From positions 48,187,688 through 48,251,687 of the forward strand of contig CM055105.1 in the NCBI GenBank assembly GCA_029204225.1: 64,000 nt of DNA. Reading direction: 5' to 3'. The position numbers and the translations under genes were made by a program. Below the pieces are notes generated by a model. It saw nothing but the letters and a program-made list of their open reading frames with translations, did no database searches and was not told where the DNA came from. Source of the DNA: Diphasiastrum complanatum. Taxonomy: Eukaryota > Streptophyta > Lycopodiopsida > Lycopodiales > Lycopodiaceae. Shown here in pieces: positions 55,565-64,000 of the stretch. How positions within the stretch are numbered: position 1 is the first letter of the stretch; every line of letters starts with the position of its first letter.

Positions 55565-57020
55565 AAAATTATGCCAAAATTGATGACAATCTTTACAACA
55601 TGTTCTTCACAATGGAGCTTACAATATGTTCACCCAAAAAGGGGACCTTTCATCCAAATGGGAGATAGGAGAATTACAAACTCACTCAAAAGAGCATTTT
55701 TCATCCACTTAAGGAGAAGGTTCATCTACTTAAGGAGAGTGTTCATCCAAAAAATGGAGATTGTCAACAATAGAATGAATATTGAATATACACAAGCCTC
55801 CCAATCAACAAATGATTAGATGTGATGATCTGATCCAAAATGGCTTCTTCTGAGCCTATGATCTTCAATAGACCTAAAATATGCTTTTGATCCACAAGTT
55901 CAACTCAACAAACAAAGGTTAGTAAGATTCGATCAACAATGCAATTCATAATCATGCTAGAACTTGATCAAACATCCAAATACCACCATAAATGGAAACC
56001 TTACTAGAAATAATAGCCAACTAGCTCTGATACCATGTTAAAAAAGTGGATCTTGAATGGATCCAAACTCCCAAAATACTTGGCTAAGATCTTTGCACAA
56101 TAAGCTACAAAAGCTAGAAATGGCAAAGCATCCTAATGCTACCTTTGATACACATGAACTTGACAAAGCATTCAAGAGACAAAATAAACTAATAAAAGGT
56201 ACTGATGGTAGCCAAAAATAGCAGCAAACAACTAAAGATCATACACAAAATCTTGAAGACAATACACAAGACAATGCTCTCAATGGAGGAAGAAACAATG
56301 ACAATGATCCATTCATCTCAATGAATCATACAATAGGTTTCTCCAACCTGTTCTCCATGAATTTCAAACTAATATAGGTGAGAAAGATGACTCTCTCTCC
56401 TCTCTCTAGAACTTAGGACCCAATTTTAGGACACCAGTAGCCTAAAATAGCCAATTTTGGCCTATATGTCCAAATAACATGATTTTGGTGTCATTTCGAA
56501 GGTCCTGAAGTTTGAGACTTCTTCAATATAAAGTATATACTAAAATAAAATTATCTAGGCCGTTTCCACATGTGTGAAAGGTTAGATCCAAAACTATGTG
56601 CCAAAAATACCAAATTTGGCCTAAAACTAGCTAGGAAATGTTGACAATTTTCACATGGGCCCATAACCTGTTAGAGAATTAGAGCGGCAGTGGTACCAGA
56701 AATGCTATCAGACTTCACACAACCAAAATACACAAATGCACAATCAAATATCAACAAGACAGCTGCACACACAGAAAGTAGACAAGAAAATCTTCTAATA
56801 TATTGATTGAAAGAAGTTTAAAGATCATGCATACACAGCGTATGAAAATGGAGTTGCAGTCTGATAGACAGTTATCAAAGGCATCAGCTATCAGAAACTA
56901 CATCAACTATCACTGACAATCGATGCTACAAAACTATTGTCAAAAGCAGAGTTTCTTAAAAAACATTATCCCGAGGACGAACTGAATCTCATCAGTGCGG
57001 TCTTTCTTTTTATGTTGAAT
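55565..57020 (-). repeat. Copia LTR and leader, minus-orientation arm of the inverted pair
   Basis: LTR 56036 to about 57020 (minus-strand end TTTTTTAACA at 56036), primer site 56024-56035 (TGGTATCAGAGC on the minus strand), leader 55565-56023. The matching arm is 50036-51525. This LTR and leader belong to the gag at 54284-55374. Confidence 0.85.
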
Positions 57021-57039
57021 ATTCATAAGGCATATTCTA

Positions 57040-57680
57040 CGAGATATTCAGGAAAGAGGAGGCCGCAGGAGAGAGAGGGGGGGCGACCGGGCGCTGAAGC
57101 TTGGAGGAGAGAGATAGAGAGAGAGAGAGGGGGGGGGGCTAGGTGAAGTGCTTAAGTCACGGATTTTTTTTTTTTTTAATATGTTGGCGAGTAATATGGA
57201 AAGGACTACAAGTAATAAATAAAAAAAGGACAAATAATAGAGGGGGGGGGGTTGGCTAGAGGGAAATGAGGAGGGGGGGGGAGTAGTTAGAAATAGGTAG
57301 GGGGCGAGTAATAGGGAAGGCCTGGGCAGCGAGTAAACGAGGGGGAGAAGTCACATAGGTAGGGAACACGAGGGGCGCGAGTTTTTTTTTTTAAATCTGA
57401 ATTTACCAAAAATAGTAAATGCAAAAAATAGGCTTTTCAAAAATAAAAAGTTTTCAAAAAAAAATTTCAAAAATTTACAAGTGCGAGAAATAAGATGAGT
57501 AATTGACTTTTTATTTTTAGAAACTTTCCAAAAATAACAGGCACAAAAAATATGATGAGTAATTACCTTCTTATTTTTAGAAAGTTTCAAGAAATAGGGT
57601 GAGTAATAGACTTTCTATTTTTAGAAACAAAAATCTAAAATAGTATGGGCGAAGAATAGGACGAGTAATTGCTTGCTAAA
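57040..57680. repeat. Low-complexity block and GAGTAAT repeats
   Basis: 57050-57140 is a GA/G-rich run ending in a poly-G stretch; 57240-57290 has two more G runs. From 57185 to 57670 the motif GAGTAAT (or CGAGTAA) recurs, and 57490-57680 has units of 45-62 bp with TTTTTAGAAA. The short frames here are low complexity. Confidence 0.65.
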
Positions 57681-58176
57681 AATAAAATTTCAAAAAATAC
57701 ACTAAAACTTCATTTTGAAGGCCACAAAAAAATTCTGCAAAGATTTAAATACAACTTCAAAAATGAAAAAAAAAAATGAAATGCTTCTCTCATTTGTAAA
57801 AGAAATTCCAGAATTCTGGCTAGTCTAATCCATCTCCACTAATTTGATCATAACTTCCTCAATATTGATCCAAATCACACAAGCTCAGTACCTTTGAAAA
57901 GCTAACAACAAACTCTATCAATGTATAGGATCATATCAATGATTGTTGCAGCTCTTACCCAAATGGCTTGCAAATTGGTGCAAATGAAAGCTAAACCAAA
58001 GCTCTACAAAGCTATGGAATCAAATTAATAATGGAAAACAAAATTGAATGCCAAAATTTGTCTGAAGAAAACTGAAAAATTCAAAGTAAAAAATTAGCAC
58101 AAAGAAAGCTACAAATGCAATAAACTTATCAAATCTAATGAAATTCACATAGAATCAGCATGAATTTAGGATCTAT

Positions 58177-58707
58177 GCTCTGATACCAAGAAATGTCATG
58201 TGCCAAATCTAAGCAAATAGCAAAAATTTTACAATGGAAGTAAAGCTAAGAGCAAGAAAAGTACAAAACATTCACGATAGCATATCCATCGAAAGCTAGA
58301 AACACAAAGATCTCCATAGAATCACAAAAGAAATGAAAAGAAGAGTACAAAGCAATGTAAATGAGCATGGATTAATGTATATAGGGCACATAAGACCTAG
58401 CAATGGAGATCCCTATGGCTCACATTCACAAGGAAGCTAGAAGCTCTCACTTGCAAATGAGCCAAAAGATTCAAAAATTGATGTCTCTTGCCTAGTTATA
58501 GACAATGCTCTCACTTAACTATACTTAACTATCTTGAGGGATAGTTAGCCCTTGTTAAGTGTTATTTAGACTACATTGGGCCCTTAGTGGTCTATTATCC
58601 TTATTTACTTTGGAGGGCCTAAAGAGAGAACCGTCCTGTTCTTAAGGCTAATAGCTCCTTTTGGGCCTACAAAGCTTACATTGGATATTATCTTGCATGG
58701 AAAAACA
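58177..58707 (-). repeat. Possible LTR with primer site, minus orientation
   Basis: GCTCTGATACCA at 58177-58188 is the complement of a perfect initiator tRNA-Met primer site. Five bases on, TGTCATGTGCC starts a segment that could end AAAAACA at 58707 (minus strand TGTTTTTCC...GGCACATGACA). No partner LTR or gag is seen, and the outer end is a guess. Confidence 0.45.
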
Positions 58708-61380
58708 TGGATGTACTAAAAGTACATGACAAGAGACTACCATGCAGCTCACCTGATCACTCGCCAAAGTATCAGTTGTCACTCCCTGAGCAACCATCTC
58801 CATCTCTGCTAGCTCACAACCATGGGCATGTTGGATCCACATCACCCTGTAATGCACTCCATGCCCTCAAGATATGTACCACCCTAGGTACACTCCATGC
58901 CACCTATCTCCAAGTAGGCTTCCCTAGGTCATCACAAATGATGCACCAGTTGAAGAACATCGTCCATATCAAATGACATATCATACTTGAACAATTATAG
59001 CATCTCCTTGAGTGCCACCACAATGGACTCATCATCCACATACTATGCTCACATGATGTCTCTGATCTTGGTCACCATCCTACTAAGCAAGCCAATCACT
59101 AAAACATCACCTGCTCCTCTTGACTCCTAGCAGTGCCGCTCGCTCCCCCTGGCTATGTGCCACTCGACACTATGCAAACGCAAGCTCATCCCTGAGTCAC
59201 CACTCTTGGGATCTCGAGACTAATGTCTCTCTGATCTTACTGAGTTATATGGCTCTAAGTGACTTCCTCTAGGCTTATCCCTGATCTCACCACCTGAGAA
59301 TCTGCAACATACAGGTTCCAATACCTGTGCAAGCCTAGACTCCTGCAAATACAGCCAAATGCATAAAAGCTAAAGATAGCTTATTCACGCCCGTGATGGT
59401 TGATGTCTCCCCATCAATGATGATGCCAAAGACTGGCCCCGTGCTGTAATGCCATCCTGTACTCCCAAATGAGCACACCATGAAGTCCTCACCATCAGTG
59501 TCCCCTCCAATAGATCGCTAGCAAAACACCCATCCTATGTTTGCCCTCCGATCACACCCAACCATGCGCTCACAATCAGCTCTACATCCTAGAGCTAGCT
59601 CTCAAAGCTTCACACTTTGCCCATTTGCATTTGCAACATCCCAATTCCATCATGAATCACCCATGTAAGTCCTGTCACACAACCAATGACTCAAGTTCAA
59701 TATGAAATAGTTGCCTTTTGATGATCATCCCATGTCATCTTGCAGTGCTATCCCTATCAGGTATTCCAATGCCATCCCTGATCACGAAGATCTGAGCATC
59801 TACCCTGTAGTGCCCACCTGTATTCCCCCAAGCTAGCTCCAGGCTATTCAGTGTTTGAGAAAGTCTAAATAATCCAAGAATCAAATCGATAGCTTTTTCA
59901 AAAAAATTAACATGCAATTTTTTTGTTAGATTTTTTATACCTTAATCTCAAGTTTTGTAGAGGACAACTGACAACTATGAGTACCTTCATCATTAGAATC
60001 CAAAATACTTCTTGAAATATAAGTTTTTTTTAAACAAAACCTCAAAAAAGTTTCTAGAAAACTGTCTCCACCCCACACCGGGGCACATATCATCGCAAAG
60101 AGTCAGTTGCCTTACACAAAGGGTCTAACGATTGTGTCCGTCAAATGGGGAATGGATGGTTGATGATCTAGGTGGCGGCTTGTGGTCGAGACGTGTGGAT
60201 GATGCTCAAAGCAGGGAATGTCTTCATGTCAATAGTTTATCTACAGGCAAAAATCTAAAAAAAGTTTGTGGCATACTGGACTCTATCAAAGGTGTGTTCA
60301 CTGGGAGCTTTAAAAGTAAGGTGCCTGAAGGTGTAATTCGTGTCATCTATTACAACACTTATTCCCTGACGGAATATATGCAATCAAAAAGAAATTCATA
60401 AAGAATGGAAATGACACATTTTATCCAGGAAGTCTATTTGATCGATGGTGTGGATGAATTGCTAAATAGCCTAACCAAGAAAGTTGTTCTACAAAATGAG
60501 AATATATATATATATAAGGCCAAAGAGAGAACAAAAAATCTCCATGCTACACACTTGATCTGGAATTTGCAATGATGGAGCCAATTCCCAGAAGAGTTGA
60601 TTCCTTGCATTTTGGACATGAATATTTTGATACAAAAATATAAATGATAGTGAGTAGTTTGCAAAGATGTAATAATATGTGTGGTTGATCTTTAATGGTA
60701 TAACCATTGAATGCACACAAAATGATGCTGATCTTGAGCAGTCATCATGTGTATTTTGCATAAATTACAACATACACTTGGTAAATCTTGATTAATCAGC
60801 TGCATTGTATATTTCTAAATACCCATAGAAATATGATCTATCTCTCAATCGATGAGCTTCGCATTTGCTTTTTGCAACACTGGAAAATGCTATCATATAA
60901 AATGTCAAAGTACACTCCAACTGTATATGATCTGCTTCCAAATCTATGTGGTACCTAAAAGAGAAAGCCTTTTGTCAGAGTTTGAGTCATATGCCGCTGT
61001 AATTTGATAGAATTAGCGCAAGTATAAAGGCAGCTCCTCAAAAAAGAAAGGTTAAAAACAATGCTCTCTTTTCTCTGATACTCTACCAATCACCTTCGGA
61101 AATCGAAACTAGTGAGAACAGCCACACGACCCAAAATATTCAGCTCGCCAGCCACTCATATAAATCTAAGCAGTAACTTTGTCTTGCTAGCAATAGTGAT
61201 TCAGACTTATACCTGAGCTATGGACGGTGAATGGGCGGCCGAGAATAATACGGCGTCCACCAGCTGTTTTGAAAAACAATACTCACACATACTATCATAT
61301 ACTCGCAATGGAGGTCCGTAAATTTTTCCCAATAACAAAATGGAAGAAAGTTGAACATTACCTCAATCCTTTTTAATCGT
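58708..61380. other. No gene recognised
   Basis: Short frames only. An 89-codon plus-strand frame at 60132-60401 and a 76-codon minus-strand frame at 60434-60664 show no domain. A short (TA)n lies near 60501. Confidence 0.4.
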
Positions 61381-62360
61381 GGGTAGATATGGGTAGCGTG
61401 GCTGAGAATGTGTGAGATAGAGAGAGTGAGGTAGATATGGGTACCGCTGCTGAGAATGTGTGTGAGAGAGAGAGAGAGAGGGAGAGAGTGTTTAGCAGGT
61501 GTTTAGGGAGAGAGAGAGAGAGATGTAGAACAACGAATTACTAAGAGAGGGAGAGAGATAAGCTATATGAGAGAGTGATGAAGGTCTGTCCAACACAATT
61601 AGAAAGGGTGCTGAGTTTCGGACCAGCGTAATAAAAAATAGAGATGAATGTCTGACCAGCGCATTCAAAAGATGAATGGTTGTCCAAAACGCAGGCAAAG
61701 ACTTGATTCTCTGTCCAGCACAATAGACCAGCAGAGATGTATAAGTAGGAATGCAGGCAGATATCCATGAATAGATTCTTGACCTTTTCACCTTTTCATA
61801 CTCAGGCAGATCTCCATGAACAAATTCTTCACCTTATGAAGCAACCTATGTAGAATTTGAGTCGCGTTCTGCATTGTCATCGACTTCTGATCACTCAGAG
61901 AAGGCGGGCGCACCTTTGTAAATGTTGTACGCTGATATGTGGATAAACCCTGATGTAGATGCTTCAACAACTCCAAGAAACTCTTGCTTTGACAGCCCCA
62001 AACTTGCGTTTCCAAGAAGCTCACTCTAGAAAAATGCGCTAAAGCTAGAAAAGAAGCACATAAAAATGCGCTAAAGCTAGAAAAGAAGCATAGATGATAG
62101 ACTTTTGTCTGTTGGAGACTTTGTGCACAGCTCGTGAGGTACAGAGCAAAACCAAGACCAAGAAAAGAAAGAATGACGCAGAGCAGCTTGCAAGGTAGAG
62201 AGCAAGAGACAGCAGAATGCTAGATAATACACAATAGTGTTAAAAAGCACAGAACAGAAACAAATGGAGGAAGGAGCAGCATGGAGAGCACACAACAGAG
62301 ATGAAGGGCGACGGAGAAAGGAGGGCGCACAATGGAGGAGAGAGAGAGAGAGAGAGATAT
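61380..62360. repeat. GA-rich block with short direct repeats
   Basis: GA runs lie at about 61460-61480, 61507-61523 and 62336-62357. Between them CTGTCCAGC/GGACCAGC-type motifs recur (61590-61735), about 45 bp is duplicated (61755 and 61800, CAGGCAGATNTCCATGAA), and a 31-bp unit AATGCGCTAAAGCTAGAAAA is tandemly duplicated at 62032-62090. It lies 3' of the CACTA transposase, where subterminal repeats would be expected, but no CACTA end was found. Confidence 0.5.
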
Positions 62361-62589
62361 AGATGCATGGGAAGATGGATGCATGTATGGGGAGGAGGGC
62401 CATGGCCATGCATCCTCTTTTTTAAATTTTTAGTTAAAAAAAGATCATGCATGGGTGAACGGGGGAGCATGCATGTGCACCCATACACATGCACAAAACT
62501 GTACATAATTATAAATATATATATAAAAAATTTATTTATCATCACAAGATTCAAATTCATTAGCCAATACATCTTGCAACTCATCTTCG

Positions 62590-63843
62590 ATTAGATGATT
62601 TTCATCATCACTATAGTAATCGGACCCTCTCTCAATATTGTCGTTTGTGTCAGAATCATTCTATTCAGTATTTTTTATAAGAACTTGGAGATATTTTTAT
62701 ATCCGCATTAACCATGTTTGTGTTGTCAATATTCAAGTCCTCCATTTCATTCTCAATGTATGCATTTTCAAATACATGTCTAGCGCATGGCTTTACTTAA
62801 ACAACATACCACCACTTGTTGTTTAGTCGATCCGGTTGAAAAAATACTTGCACAATTAACAATGTTAAGTTAAAAAATTTGTTCCAACATGAAATTAAGG
62901 TCCACATGAATAGTTAATTGTAATGAAATAGTGTATGTTACTGATTATGATTGAGAAAAAACGAATGTCATGTGACACACATGTTCACAATGACGAGGCA
63001 ACACCAATGTGTCTGAATAATCCATGCTTAATGTCTTGGTTGAATCGATAGCAAAAAATCCACTACGATCTCTTTTCACGGTTGCATTTGACCCTTGATA
63101 ATTGATTTTGAACCATTTCACATCAAACAAAAAGTATTTTCCATTTTCACCAAAACACACTTCATATATATCTTGAATAGTTCCTACATACTCAAGCTCT
63201 CCAGAGATTGGACTTTGGTCTCGTGCACTACTTCGACTTTCTTGATTAAAAGATGTCATAACACCACAATCATAAGTTCGTCATTTCATATCAACTCGTT
63301 CAACGTGATGATGATGACCATATGCCCACATTGCACTATACTTTCGATACTGCCACATATTAATTGTAATTAAGACAATAATCAATCATTATACAAGCTA
63401 CATTGTATTTTATAAAAAAACAATAAACAATAAACAAACCTTCCAATCACATCCTCTTGCAAAGTCCCATTCCATGTCAGATATGACTTGTCCATTTGAT
63501 CTTGCTTGTTGGAGTGTGTCAACCATCCATCCTATGGTGCATTGGTTGGGCAATGGCTCAACATCACGTGAAGGTGCAGCATGACCCCTATGTCTGTTAT
63601 GTCGGTGTTTATTTCTAGCCAACGTTCTTTTTTCTTCTCTTGTTCATATAATTCCAACCACTTATTCATCACTCCAGAATTATAGAGCATGAAAGTACAA
63701 TTTTTTTCTCTAAGAAAATGTGTCATTTTCTTAGGAGCACCCATACCTTGGGGTTTTTCACCTTTTACCTCATTGTTCTCCTCATCATTCCATAGTCGTG
63801 GAGTAGACGGATGTATTTGAAGCAAAAATTTAGTGACATAAAA
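62590..63843 (-). pseudogene. CACTA (En/Spm-type) transposase, C-terminal part with DUF4216-like domain
   Basis: Minus-strand exons: 63440-63843 (frames holding FMLYNSGVMNKWLELYEQEK and DMEWDFARGCDWK), a 90-bp GT-AG intron (63350-63439), then YRKYSAMWAYGHHHHVERVD, an in-frame TGA near 63274, DCGVMTSFNQ and the DUF4216-like core YVGTIQDIYEVCFGENGKYF and FLFDVKWFKINYQG ending near LPRHCEHVC. Further frames (about 62600-62860: FFQPDRLNNKWWYVV, HVFENAYIENEMEDLN) fit the region after DUF4216. This family moves CACTA transposons by cut and paste. The N-terminal catalytic part lies beyond or has been lost, and the stop makes this a pseudogene. Confidence 0.7.
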
Positions 63844-64000
63844 AAGAGATTCTTGCGCTAACCACCCCTCGACTAATTAGATTAAAACCATTGTATATAG
63901 TTTCGATATAGTTGAATATTTTGTGTTAAAACCTAAACACTAAGCATCATTGAAATTGAAAACTATGACATCAAAATCGAACATGATATTCAAATTGAAA

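Noticed and set aside
57048-57233. Hydrophobic/Ser-rich minus-strand frame
   Set aside because: Produced by the G- and GA-rich tract.
8811-58188. CTCTGATACCA motifs as tRNA genes
   Set aside because: These are primer-binding sites next to LTR ends, matching only the 3' end of initiator tRNA-Met; no tRNA body is present.

Overview
The window is nuclear DNA from a land plant with a large, transposon-rich genome. It holds one recognisable host gene with plant-type splice sites, surrounded and split by Ty1/copia and Ty3/gypsy LTR retrotransposons, several copies of one LINE, and part of a CACTA transposase. Introns reaching 18.75 kb and the heavy nesting suggest a fern, lycophyte or gymnosperm, but the species cannot be named from sequence alone. 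I see no rRNA, tRNA, CRISPR or bacterial gene organisation.

The host gene lies on the plus strand from 12223 to 42542. It encodes a WD40-repeat protein of the WDR20/DMWD/CreC family. I could join eleven exons in frame into 1,599 bp (532 codons plus stop). Exons 1-4 (12223-13706) are compact. Intron 4 (13707-32458, 18,752 bp) holds a copia element, LINE pieces, a Ty3/gypsy element and a chromovirus. Exons 5-8 lie at 32459-34836. Intron 8 (34837-40936, 6,100 bp) holds three stacked LINE 3' ends and a chromovirus LTR with its primer-binding site. Exons 9-11 end with a TAG stop at 42540-42542. Intron 2 uses a GC-AG splice pair.

Left flank (1-12222): a minus-strand Athila/Tat-type Ty3/gypsy element with LTR and tRNA-Asp-type primer site (1-4140), a minus-strand copia remnant (4147-5767), the 3' end of a plus-strand copia with an LTR and primer site (5911-7025), a probable solo LTR (8821-9282), a copia gag remnant (9390-9985), and the promoter-proximal region of the WD40 gene.

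Right flank (42543-64000): short tandem repeats, a long unrecognised minus-strand degenerate coding block (44300-46763), another copia RNase H-LTR-primer-site junction (46755-48100), a second copy of the Athila-type LTR in the opposite orientation (48328-49100), a pair of inverted copia LTR-plus-leader arms about 4 kb apart (50036-51525 and 55565-57020), and the C-terminal half of a CACTA transposase (62590-63843).

Every mobile element is broken by deletions, frameshifts or stops; none looks autonomous. The most informative observations are: the LINE 3' end (conserved hairpin, AATAAA, CT-repeat tail) seen in several copies; a copia polyprotein that lost most of its reverse transcriptase yet keeps an 834-codon frame holding a second, diverged integrase/linker module; two loci where one LTR lies between an RNase H end and a primer site; and an 18-nt perfect palindrome shared by repeats in two introns of the host gene.
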